Counted from the first letter of the stretch, positions 1 to 5,358 are shown. The stretch: DNA of 5,358 nt from CAJQGY01 sp964523375 (GCA_964523375.1 CAZFYG010000031.1:1-5358); one strand, 5' to 3'. Program-made: numbers and translations. The notes: generated by a model from the sequence alone, not told the origin.

Positions 1-261
1 AATATTAAATTTTGGTTTATTTTCTCTAATCAGCAACTGCTCTAAAAGCAAAGCCTCAACCTCATTTTTAGTTGAGAAGGTTTCTATTTGATCTGTTAGT
101 TTTTTTATTTGGCCTGTTTTTCTATCCTTTTTAGAGTTACCAAAATAACTTGAAACTCTTTTTTTTAAGTTAATGGCTTTGCCAATATATATTATTTCTG
201 ATTTATGAAAGAATTTATAAATTCCAGGGGTTGTAGGAATTTTTTTAAGATCAACCGCCAT
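1..261 (-). CDS. uvrC: UvrABC excinuclease subunit C, N-terminal fragment (runs off the left edge)
   Basis: Only the first 87 codons are in the window; family members have about 600. UvrC makes the dual incisions around UvrA/UvrB-marked DNA lesions in nucleotide excision repair. The visible part is the GIY-YIG nuclease domain that makes the 3' cut. It shows PGIY (residues 12-15), YIGK (25-28), the LKKR segment with the likely catalytic Arg35, SSYF (37-40), and EALLLE ending in the likely metal-binding Glu74. The ATG at 259-261 is the only credible start, because an in-frame TAG lies three codons upstream. The N-terminus is a few residues shorter than in E. coli, where extra residues precede the PGVY motif. 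The start lies inside the end of pgi (11-nt overlap) and has no clear Shine-Dalgarno sequence, so translational coupling to pgi is likely. The remaining domains (UvrB-binding, RNase H-like, HhH) fall outside the window. Family assignment is secure. Confidence 0.95.
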   Translation of the reverse strand, partial: MAVDLKKIPTTPGIYKFFHKSEIIYIGKAINLKKRVSSYFGNSKKDRKTGQIKKLTDQIETFSTKNEVEALLLEQLLIRENKPKFNI

Positions 262-1627
262 TAGAATCTAAGTATTTTCTTGCAAATATCTTCCCAGCAC
301 TAACTCCATATTGATCAAAGGGGTTGATTTGTAGCATGCGCGAAGTTAAGAAAACTCTATGCTCCCATGATGCTATTAAATACCCTAGGTTAAATGGATT
401 AAGTTCCTTTAGTGATATTAAATTGACTGGAGATTGTCCATTTACTTTTTCATGATCTTGAAGATTTTCATCTGCACCAAAAGCTAGAAGACCTGCCTGA
501 GCCTGAGATTGAGCAAAAAGTAATTCATTCTCTTTTTTATCTGTATCTACGCAAATTATATCTGTACAAAAGGAGGAAGTTCCTTGGTGCAGTAATTGAA
601 AATATGAATGTTGAGCTGTGGACCCAAACCCTCCAAAAATAACCTGTCCTGTTTTATTAAAATGAGAATTTTTATTCGCCCCTTTTCCTATAGACTCCAT
701 TTCAAGTTGTTGAGCATAATCAGTAAAATATCTTAACTTCCAGCTGTAGGTTAGTAGAACTCTTATGTGCTTGTTATCAAAATTGTTGTGCCATAGATCG
801 CTGAAGATGATGGTTTTAATAAACTGCTTATAATCACTATTAGCATTAAGATTTTTATCAGCCAGTGAGCCACCTTTTAAAAAATCTATGAATTGCTCTT
901 CAAGCTCTAGGATTGCTGCAAGCGAGATGGGTGACCACATGGAATACCTTCCCCCAATCTCATTAGGAAATTGAATTGCTGTAGTTTCATCAAAATCAAA
1001 GTTTTTAGCTTTCTCAATTTGTGAAGTTACACAGATAAAATGATCTTTAAACTCTAAATCATCTCCTACCCATGCTCTTGCAAGTCCAAGGCTTTGCATT
1101 GTTTCGTCAGTTGAAAAAGATTTTGAAGAAACTATAAAAAATGTTTCATTTTTATTTAAAGGCGCAATCTCCTCTGCAAACTCATGTGTATCAGGCCCTG
1201 TTAAAAAAATATGATTGAATGATCTGTCATGTTTTTGAGTAAGTGTTTCTAAAAGAAGCTTAGGCCCCTCAAACGAACCACCAATACCAATAGTAACAAT
1301 ATTTTTTATGCCTTTCTGAATGAGTTTTTCTTTTAATTTAATACACTCAGAAATGGAACTCTTTGCAACTTCATAGTAGTTTTCATGAACACTGCTAATT
1401 TTGTGACCATAAGCACTTCTATATACATGATGAAGTGCTGCTTGATCTTCAGTTGTATTGATTTTGTACTCAGAGAATAATTTTTTAATCTCGCCATCAA
1501 TATCTAGTTGATTATAAATTTCGTCCAGCTTATCGAAGTCCTTTTTACTAAAGGATGGGAAAAGCGATTTATATGAAATGCATTCATCCTTGTATGCATA
1601 AGGATAATTATTACTGGATTGAGTCAT
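251..1627 (-). CDS. pgi: Glucose-6-phosphate isomerase (phosphoglucose isomerase)
   Basis: This 458-residue cytoplasmic enzyme interconverts glucose 6-phosphate and fructose 6-phosphate in glycolysis and gluconeogenesis. Family landmarks appear in order: NTTEDQAALH (57-66), the phosphate-binding IGIGGS (113-118), SSKSFSTDET (167-176), GGRYS with Arg227, MES with the catalytic base Glu311, QLLHQGT with His347, and the C-terminal signature FDQYGVSAGK ending in Lys446. All residues expected for catalysis are present. It is about 90 residues shorter than the E. coli enzyme (549). By comparison from memory, roughly 35 residues are missing before the first motif, and only 12 follow the catalytic Lys against about 35 in E. 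coli. The ATG at 1625-1627 is the only plausible start, since the next Met is residue 177. It overlaps the end of pyrF by 17 nt and the start of uvrC by 11 nt. No strong Shine-Dalgarno sequence is seen. Confidence 0.96.
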   Translation of the reverse strand: MTQSSNNYPYAYKDECISYKSLFPSFSKKDFDKLDEIYNQLDIDGEIKKLFSEYKINTTEDQAALHHVYRSAYGHKISSVHENYYEVAKSSISECIKLKEKLIQKGIKNIVTIGIGGSFEGPKLLLETLTQKHDRSFNHIFLTGPDTHEFAEEIAPLNKNETFFIVSSKSFSTDETMQSLGLARAWVGDDLEFKDHFICVTSQIEKAKNFDFDETTAIQFPNEIGGRYSMWSPISLAAILELEEQFIDFLKGGSLADKNLNANSDYKQFIKTIIFSDLWHNNFDNKHIRVLLTYSWKLRYFTDYAQQLEMESIGKGANKNSHFNKTGQVIFGGFGSTAQHSYFQLLHQGTSSFCTDIICVDTDKKENELLFAQSQAQAGLLAFGADENLQDHEKVNGQSPVNLISLKELNPFNLGYLIASWEHRVFLTSRMLQINPFDQYGVSAGKIFARKYLDSNGG

Positions 1628-2282
1628 ATATTTCTTTTAGTGAATTTTTAATGTTGTTCGATGCGGTTATTGGTCTGCCTATAACCAAGAAATCAGAACC
1701 GTTATCGATAGCTTCTTTTGGTGTCATAACTCTTGTTTGATCATCATCTAGGCTTTTAAGCCTAATTCCAGGGGTGATAGTTAGTAAGTTTGAATTATTT
1801 TTAACTAAACTTAATTCTTGTGGGGAACAAACAACGCCATGGATGCTGCTTTTTTTAGCAAGCTCAATCATTGCAAGGACTTGTTCTTTGGCTTCACGTT
1901 TATATATAAAATTTGTGTCGGTATCACTAAGGCTTGTTAAGGCAGTTACACCAAATATTTTTATATCTGTGTTCATAGTTGCAGCCACCGATTCTTCAAG
2001 CATTTTTTGCCCACCCGACGCATGAACTGTCATCATTTTAATTGGCAGATTAACTAATCCATCTATAGACTTTTTAACTGTGTTTGGAATGTCATGAAGT
2101 TTGAGATCTAAGAATATATCGAAACCTTTATTTGCTGCCTTTAAAACACACTCTCTTCCCAAGGAGTTAAAGGAAACACTTCCAATTTTAACCATACATA
2201 AGCCTGGATCAAGCTGGCTAAGTACATCATCAAATTTTTCTTGATTATGCTCATCAAGAGCAACAATTATCGAATGTTTCAT
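1611..2282 (-). CDS. pyrF: Orotidine 5'-phosphate decarboxylase
   Basis: This 223-residue enzyme decarboxylates OMP to UMP, the last step of de novo pyrimidine synthesis; it is a TIM-barrel protein active as a dimer. The signature tetrad region DLKLHDIPNT carries the catalytic Asp59, Lys61 and Asp64. Other family landmarks are ALD with Asp10, VKIG with Lys32, TVHASGG (85-91), the phosphate-binding TPGIR (170-174) and IGRPIT with Arg203. It is slightly shorter than E. coli PyrF (245). The ATG at 2280-2282 gives a conserved N-terminus (short lead, then IVALD). It begins 21 nt after the ihfB stop and overlaps pgi by 17 nt. The upstream sequence has only a weak AAGATTCAAG stretch and no convincing Shine-Dalgarno sequence. 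In many gammaproteobacteria lapA, or lapA and lapB, precede pyrF; here ihfB does so directly. With cmk in the same run, two pyrimidine nucleotide enzymes share the cluster. Confidence 0.96.
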   Translation of the reverse strand: MKHSIIVALDEHNQEKFDDVLSQLDPGLCMVKIGSVSFNSLGRECVLKAANKGFDIFLDLKLHDIPNTVKKSIDGLVNLPIKMMTVHASGGQKMLEESVAATMNTDIKIFGVTALTSLSDTDTNFIYKREAKEQVLAMIELAKKSSIHGVVCSPQELSLVKNNSNLLTITPGIRLKSLDDDQTRVMTPKEAIDNGSDFLVIGRPITASNNIKNSLKEIYDSIQ

Positions 2283-2303
2283 AGCTTGAATCTTAACTAT
2301 ATC
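2283..2303 (-). other. ihfB-pyrF spacer, the only intergenic gap
   Basis: This 21-nt AT-rich spacer is the only non-coding DNA in the window. It is too short for a promoter with its own leader. Read on the minus strand it holds a TATAGT hexamer (2301-2296), but there is no suitable -35 element at 16-18 nt. An 8-bp direct repeat CTTGAATC (plus strand, 2285-2292 and 2309-2316) spans it; no function can be assigned. Confidence 0.6.
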
Positions 2304-2597
2304 TTAGTCTTGAATCAATGATTTAGATGGCTTGAAATGCATAGTAGCTGTTTCACCAAGATAGGAAATCTCTTTAGTTTTAGGATTGATAAATTTTCTT
2401 GGTCTTATATATTTTTTTGAAAAAGTACCAAACCCTCTTAATTCAACTTTTTCATCAAATGCTACAGAATCAACTATAGACTCTATGATAGAGTCTATAG
2501 CTAATCTAATTTGTTTTTTTGTTAAGTCTGGAAACTGACTTAATAGTTCTAGTTCAATATCTGATCGATTGTAAGTTTTGGTACCCTTACTACTCAC
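2304..2597 (-). CDS. ihfB: Integration host factor beta subunit (HU/IHF family DNA-bending protein)
   Basis: This 97-residue HU/IHF-family protein is assigned as IHF beta, which pairs with IHF alpha to bend DNA sharply in transcription, replication and recombination. An N-terminal helical dimerisation region (about 11-45) leads into ELRGFGTFS (52-60), the DNA-binding arm with the intercalating Pro72 in NPKT, and the closing HFKPSKSL. RGFGTFS and HFKP resemble IhfB more than IhfA or HU, and the position directly after rpsA supports this. The start is GTG at 2595-2597: an in-frame TAA immediately precedes it, and no ATG, GTG or TTG follows before the conserved region. This adds about eight residues (SSKGTKTY) before the point matching the E. 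coli start. The arm lacks the two glycines flanking the E. coli tip, and the C-terminal helix is a few residues shorter. It overlaps rpsA by 8 nt with no clear Shine-Dalgarno sequence, so coupled translation is likely. Confidence 0.92.
   Translation of the reverse strand: MSSKGTKTYNRSDIELELLSQFPDLTKKQIRLAIDSIIESIVDSVAFDEKVELRGFGTFSKKYIRPRKFINPKTKEISYLGETATMHFKPSKSLIQD
2313..2325 (+). promoter_or_regulatory. Candidate IHF-binding site near the 3' end of ihfB
   Basis: AATCAATGATTTA matches the E. coli IHF core consensus WATCAANNNNTTR at every fixed position. It was the only exact match I found by eye on either strand. It lies in the last codons of ihfB, 31-43 nt upstream of the pyrF start. A chance match is quite possible in AT-rich DNA, and the binding preference of this organism's IHF is unknown. 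Confidence 0.25.
2474..2500. repeat. Perfect 27-nt palindrome inside ihfB
   Basis: The 13-nt arm CTATAGACTCTAT (2474-2486) and its exact reverse complement (2488-2500) flank a single G at 2487. On the minus strand it lies inside the ihfB codons for IDSIIES in the dimerisation helix. In RNA it could form a stem of about 12 bp with a 3-nt loop. No U-run follows it on the minus strand, so it is not an intrinsic terminator for this operon. The inverted repeat is certain; whether it functions is unknown. Confidence 0.85.
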
Positions 2598-3897
2598 TTA
2601 ATCTTAGTGAAATTCTTTCACGATCTGCATCTACAGCAAATACTACACAATTAAGCTTGTCGCCTTTCTTGAATTCATCTAGAGCATCTTTAGGATCTTC
2701 AGCATCTGAAATATCAGATAAATGTATTAATCCGTCGATATCACCCTCAAGGCCAACAAATATACCAAAATCAGTAATAGATTTAATCTGACCTTCAACT
2801 TTGTCACCTAAAGCATATTTATTAGAGAACTCAGTCCATGGATTTGCTTTGGTTTGCTTTAAGCCTAGAGAAATTCTTCTTTTCTCATGGTCTATTTCTA
2901 GAATCATTACTTTGATCTTCTGCTCCATCTCTACAACTTTTGAAGGATGTATATTTTTACTTGTCCAATCTAATTCAGATAAGTGAATTAAACCTTCGAT
3001 TCCTTCTTCAAGCTGAGCAAAACAACCGTAATCAGTAATATTTGAAACTGACGCCTCATAAACACCGCCGACAGCATAATTGCTTTCAACATTTTCCCAA
3101 GGATCGTTTTGAATCTGTTTGAGACCAAGTGATACTCTTAATTTTTCTTTATCAAAGCTTAAAACCTTTACATCAATCTCATCACCTAGTGATAACATTT
3201 CTGCAGGGTTGGTAACTCTTGACCAAGAGATATCTGTTATGTGAAGTAGACCATCTAATCCACCTAGATCTACAAAAGCTCCATAGTCAGTAATATTTTT
3301 TACAATACCTTTAACTATTTGACCTTCTTCTAAGTTTTTGAGAAGTTCAACTTTTACCGCTGAGTTATTCTTTTCAAGAACAGCCTTTCTAGAAAGTACA
3401 ACATTATTTCTTTTGTAATCAAGTTTGATTACTTTAAACTCTTGTACTGTATTTTCGATGTCGGGTGCCTCTTTTACAGGCCTAACATCAACAAGTGATC
3501 CAGGTAAGAAAGCTTTTACTACTTCAACTTCAACTGCAAAGCCGCCTTTAACTCTGTTATGAATTTTACCAGTAACAAATTCTCCAGTTTCAAGTGCTTC
3601 TTCAAGCATTTTCCATGTGGATATTTTTCTGGCTTTTTCTCTTGAGATTCTTGTTTCACCATAGCCATCTTCAACAGCCTCTAGTGCTACCTCTACCTCG
3701 TCTCCGACAACGATACTTACTTCGCCTTCATTGTTTCTAAATTCATCAAGAGATACTACTCCTTCTGATTTTAAGCCGACATGGACTGTTACCCAGTCAT
3801 TATCGACATCCAACACAACCCCAGAAACAATTGAACCGGGTTGCATATCAAGTGTGCTTAAACTTTCATCAAGTAAAGCTGAGAATGATTCTGTCAT
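2590..3897 (-). CDS. rpsA: 30S ribosomal protein S1, five-S1-domain form
   Basis: S1 recruits and unfolds mRNA on the 30S subunit during initiation. The 435-residue product starts MTESFSALLDESL, matching the S2-binding N-terminus of E. coli S1. Five OB-fold S1 domains follow at about 20-86, 105-171 (with FLPGSLVDVRP), 191-259 (NITDYGAF), 277-347 (NITDYGCF) and 364-433 (SITDFGIF). Each ends in a typical strand such as RVSLGLKQ or RISLGLKQ. E. coli S1 has six domains and 557 residues. The five here align one-to-one with E. coli domains 1-5, and the protein stops at RISLRLSE, exactly where domain 5 ends. Domain 6 is absent, and ihfB starts within the last codons, so no room is left for it. The ATG at 3895-3897 overlaps the cmk stop as ATGA and is preceded by AAGGAA at 8-nt spacing, the best Shine-Dalgarno sequence in the window. 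Confidence 0.97.
   Translation of the reverse strand: MTESFSALLDESLSTLDMQPGSIVSGVVLDVDNDWVTVHVGLKSEGVVSLDEFRNNEGEVSIVVGDEVEVALEAVEDGYGETRISREKARKISTWKMLEEALETGEFVTGKIHNRVKGGFAVEVEVVKAFLPGSLVDVRPVKEAPDIENTVQEFKVIKLDYKRNNVVLSRKAVLEKNNSAVKVELLKNLEEGQIVKGIVKNITDYGAFVDLGGLDGLLHITDISWSRVTNPAEMLSLGDEIDVKVLSFDKEKLRVSLGLKQIQNDPWENVESNYAVGGVYEASVSNITDYGCFAQLEEGIEGLIHLSELDWTSKNIHPSKVVEMEQKIKVMILEIDHEKRRISLGLKQTKANPWTEFSNKYALGDKVEGQIKSITDFGIFVGLEGDIDGLIHLSDISDAEDPKDALDEFKKGDKLNCVVFAVDADRERISLRLSE
3894..3897 (-). other. cmk/rpsA start-stop overlap (ATGA)
   Basis: The rpsA ATG (3897-3895) and the cmk TGA (3896-3894) share two bases in an ATGA. This is the standard signature of translational coupling, in which ribosomes ending cmk can restart on rpsA. 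It argues against a separate long rpsA leader outside cmk; any rpsA promoter or leader structure would have to lie inside cmk. Confidence 0.9.
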
Positions 3898-4547
3898 TTA
3901 TCAAATTCCTTTTTTGCGAGCTTTTTAGTAAAACTCAGTACTTCGTCAAGAGACATTGATGAAGAATCAATTACTATTGAATCTTCTGCTGGAATCAATG
4001 GAGATAATGTTCTAGTTCTGTCTCTTAAATCCCTTTCTTCAATATCTTCTATCAGATCGCGCATATTAACTTCTTGGCCGCGATTCTGCAACTCTATATG
4101 CCTTCTTTTTGCCCTAACCTCACTAGAGGCTGTTAAGAATATTTTTAATCTTGCATTTGGAAATACTACTGTTCCCATATCTCTTCCATCGGCAACAAGT
4201 CCATTGCCGTTATAAAAAGACCGTTGGATATCAAGTAAGTTTTTTCTTGTCTCTTTTTGTGAGCTCAATGCTGATGCTGCTTTAGCTGTATTTTCTGAAC
4301 GTAATAATGATGTAATTTCTTTCATATCATCAAAAACTTGAACGTCGCCTGAATTAAATCTGAAGGATAATCCCTGAATTTTTTTACTAATATGGTCTGT
4401 AGTAACGCCTTTTTCATAAAAATACGCATATGCTCTATACAGCAACCCGCTATCAAGAACGTTAAAGTTTAATGCTATTGCTATCGCTCTAGTTAACGAA
4501 CCTTTTCCTGAAGCTGATGGGCCGTCAATAGTAAGAATTTTATCCAT
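3894..4547 (-). CDS. cmk: Cytidylate kinase (CMP/dCMP kinase)
   Basis: This 217-residue kinase phosphorylates CMP and dCMP with ATP, feeding CTP and dCTP pools and recycling CMP from RNA and phospholipid turnover. It has the P-loop GPSASGKGS (9-17, Lys15), the CMP-site DSGLLYR (32-38), the highly conserved DGRDMGTVVFP (120-130, with Arg122 and Asp123 contacting the nucleotide) and the lid ERDLRDRTR (171-179). The insert between about 45 and 100 is the CMP-binding region typical of bacterial Cmk. Length is close to E. coli (227). The start at 4545-4547 places the P-loop at the expected distance; GGAA four bases upstream is a weak ribosome-binding site. The gene overlaps aroA by 8 nt and rpsA by 4 nt (ATGA). 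The cmk-rpsA pairing is widely conserved in proteobacteria. Nothing unusual is seen in its active site. Confidence 0.96.
   Translation of the reverse strand: MDKILTIDGPSASGKGSLTRAIAIALNFNVLDSGLLYRAYAYFYEKGVTTDHISKKIQGLSFRFNSGDVQVFDDMKEITSLLRSENTAKAASALSSQKETRKNLLDIQRSFYNGNGLVADGRDMGTVVFPNARLKIFLTASSEVRAKRRHIELQNRGQEVNMRDLIEDIEERDLRDRTRTLSPLIPAEDSIVIDSSSMSLDEVLSFTKKLAKKEFDK
3906..3911 (-). promoter_or_regulatory. Shine-Dalgarno sequence of rpsA
   Basis: AAGGAA on the minus strand lies 8 nt before the rpsA ATG, inside the last codons of cmk. It is the only strong ribosome-binding site among the six gene starts I could inspect. This supports both the chosen start and independent, high-level initiation of S1 rather than coupling alone. 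In E. coli, rpsA is known for lacking a canonical Shine-Dalgarno sequence and using a structured leader, so the arrangement here differs. Confidence 0.75.
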
Positions 4548-5358
4548 ATTTTTCCATGCTTAAGCCAAGTTTATTCATCTCATCAAAGAAACTTGGGAAT
4601 GATGTATAAATATTTTCGCAATTCAAAACTTTAATATCTTTTGTGCTTATTAGGCTTGAAATCAAAAAGCTCATTGCAATTCTGTGATCACCAAACGAAT
4701 CTATTGGTTCATCACTTGGAAATATTTCTTTAACACCTGAAATTTCTATTCCGTCTTCATACAAATAATGGGGAACATTCAAAGCTTTTAAGCCTGATGC
4801 AATTGCTTCCAGCCTATCTGATTCTTTAACTCTAAGCTCTTTAGCATCTTTAATAGTAGTTTTGCCTTCAGCACATGAGGCTGCAATACTCAAAATTGGA
4901 ATTTCATCAATAATATTAGGTATGATTGCTCCGCCTATCTCAACACCATGTAATGCAGATGATTTAATAAGCAAATCGCCTACATCCTCATTACATTCTA
5001 TTTTTTGGTTCAAAATTTGTATATTAGCGCCCATTGATTTTAGGACAGATAGCAAACCAGACCTTGTCTTATTTAACCCAACATTTTTAATTAAAATCTC
5101 AGAGTTTTTAGCTATAAGGCCAGCAACTATTAAAAATGAAGCTGAGGAAAAGTCTCCAGCAACTTTATAGTGATCTTTTGAGATAAGTTTTGTTGGGTGA
5201 AGAGTAATTCTTCTGCCCTCACCTTCAGAGGTAACATCAACATTACCACCAAAAAAATTAATCATCCTTTCGGTATGATCTCTTGTTATTTTTTTTTCTA
5301 TAACTGTAACTTTTTTATTTGCTGTTAAGCCAGCTAGCAGTATTGCAGATTTTACTTG
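4540..5358 (-). CDS. aroA: 3-phosphoshikimate 1-carboxyvinyltransferase (EPSP synthase), C-terminal part; runs off the right edge
   Basis: The last 272 codons are present; the start lies beyond the right edge. The frame is open to the final base, so the Met at 5265 is internal. The enzyme joins shikimate 3-phosphate and PEP to form EPSP in aromatic amino acid synthesis. Numbering from the first visible residue: QVKSAILLAGL (1-11), TRDHTERM (25-32), GDFSSAS (68-74), NKTR (96-99), IDEIPIL with the likely catalytic Asp151, LRVKESDRL with Glu179 and Arg182, and GDHRIAM (223-229). QVK, RDHTE and NKTR match the class II EPSP synthase motifs (S-A-Q-x-K, R-x-H-x-E, N-x-T-R); as I recall it, E. coli AroA lacks these. 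Class II enzymes include glyphosate-tolerant examples, but the key GDK-type motif is out of view. The stop overlaps cmk by 8 nt. A fused upstream partner (as in the Pseudomonas tyrA-aroA fusion) cannot be excluded. Confidence 0.95.
   Translation of the reverse strand, partial: QVKSAILLAGLTANKKVTVIEKKITRDHTERMINFFGGNVDVTSEGEGRRITLHPTKLISKDHYKVAGDFSSASFLIVAGLIAKNSEILIKNVGLNKTRSGLLSVLKSMGANIQILNQKIECNEDVGDLLIKSSALHGVEIGGAIIPNIIDEIPILSIAASCAEGKTTIKDAKELRVKESDRLEAIASGLKALNVPHYLYEDGIEISGVKEIFPSDEPIDSFGDHRIAMSFLISSLISTKDIKVLNCENIYTSFPSFFDEMNKLGLSMEKYG

Noticed and set aside
1749..1764. Inverted repeat TAGGCTT-TT-AAGCCTA inside pyrF
   Set aside because: Seven-base arms with a 2-nt loop are common by chance in AT-rich DNA; no U-run or other context supports a function.
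2285..2316. 8-bp direct repeat CTTGAATC flanking the ihfB-pyrF spacer
   Set aside because: Too short and only two copies; no attachment-site or binding-site context, so likely chance.
2296..2325. Promoter for pyrF based on a TATAGT hexamer (minus strand, 2301-2296)
   Set aside because: No -35-like hexamer at 16-18 nt spacing; the closest (TTGATT, 2318-2313) is only 11 nt away, and the resulting leader would be only a few bases.
2474..2520. Antisense intrinsic terminator: palindrome followed by a T-run at 2514-2520 on the plus strand
   Set aside because: The T-run starts 13 nt after the stem rather than directly at its base, the stem is AT-rich, and no plus-strand gene is present to be terminated.
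1555..2986. Plus-strand open frames of 61-90 codons (1555-1740, 1774-2025, 2519-2791, 2801-2986), and 3731-3928 further right
   Set aside because: All are antisense to well-supported pgi, pyrF, ihfB or rpsA coding sequence, are low-complexity, and look like shadows of those genes.
4862..5170. 102-codon open frame on the plus strand
   Set aside because: It lies wholly within aroA on the opposite strand, where the minus-strand frame encodes clear EPSP synthase motifs. The predicted protein has no recognisable features, and no ribosome-binding site or promoter is evident.
4540..5265. aroA starting at the Met at 5265
   Set aside because: The same frame stays open to the right edge and encodes conserved EPSP synthase residues upstream (QVKSA, TRDHTER), so this Met is internal and the gene is simply cut by the window.
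5289..5297. Run of nine T (A9 on the coding strand) in aroA as a slippage or frameshift site
   Set aside because: The frame is intact as written, and long A runs are frequent in this AT-rich DNA (for example A8 in uvrC at 159-166). Nothing indicates programmed slippage.

Overview
The window is a dense run of seven protein-coding genes, all on the minus strand. Read in the direction of transcription (right to left) they are aroA (3' part only), cmk, rpsA, ihfB, pyrF, pgi and uvrC (5' part only). Every base except a 21-nt spacer between ihfB and pyrF lies inside a gene. There is no non-coding stretch near 300 bases, and I see no RNA gene, mobile element, CRISPR array, or intrinsic terminator on the coding strand.

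The block aroA-cmk-rpsA-ihfB is a classic proteobacterial arrangement, best known from gammaproteobacteria. The proteins are clear orthologues (S1 begins MTESF, CMP kinase has DGRDMGTVVFP, IHF-beta has RGFGTFS and HFKP). The DNA is AT-rich (roughly one third G+C by eye). Five of six gene junctions are overlaps, several proteins are shorter than in E. coli, and S1 lacks a whole domain. This fits a streamlined, small-genome gammaproteobacterium. A free-living marine lineage such as SAR86 is a plausible guess from the style, but the sequence alone does not prove it.

Layout: 4540-5358 is the C-terminal ~60% of EPSP synthase (shikimate pathway), with motifs of the class II type. 3894-4547 is CMP kinase. 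2590-3897 is a five-domain ribosomal protein S1. 2304-2597 is the IHF beta subunit with a GTG start. 1611-2282 is OMP decarboxylase (last step of UMP synthesis). 251-1627 is a compact phosphoglucose isomerase. 1-261 is the N-terminal GIY-YIG nuclease domain of UvrC.

The overlaps (8, 4, 8, 17 and 11 nt) imply one polycistronic unit with coupled translation. Only rpsA has a strong Shine-Dalgarno sequence. The genes do not form one pathway: they cover aromatic amino acid, pyrimidine and sugar metabolism, translation, nucleoid structure and DNA repair. I found no candidate for a new defence or mobile system. The points worth a second look are the missing S1 domain, the direct ihfB-pyrF junction, a perfect 27-nt palindrome inside ihfB, and the class II-like AroA.
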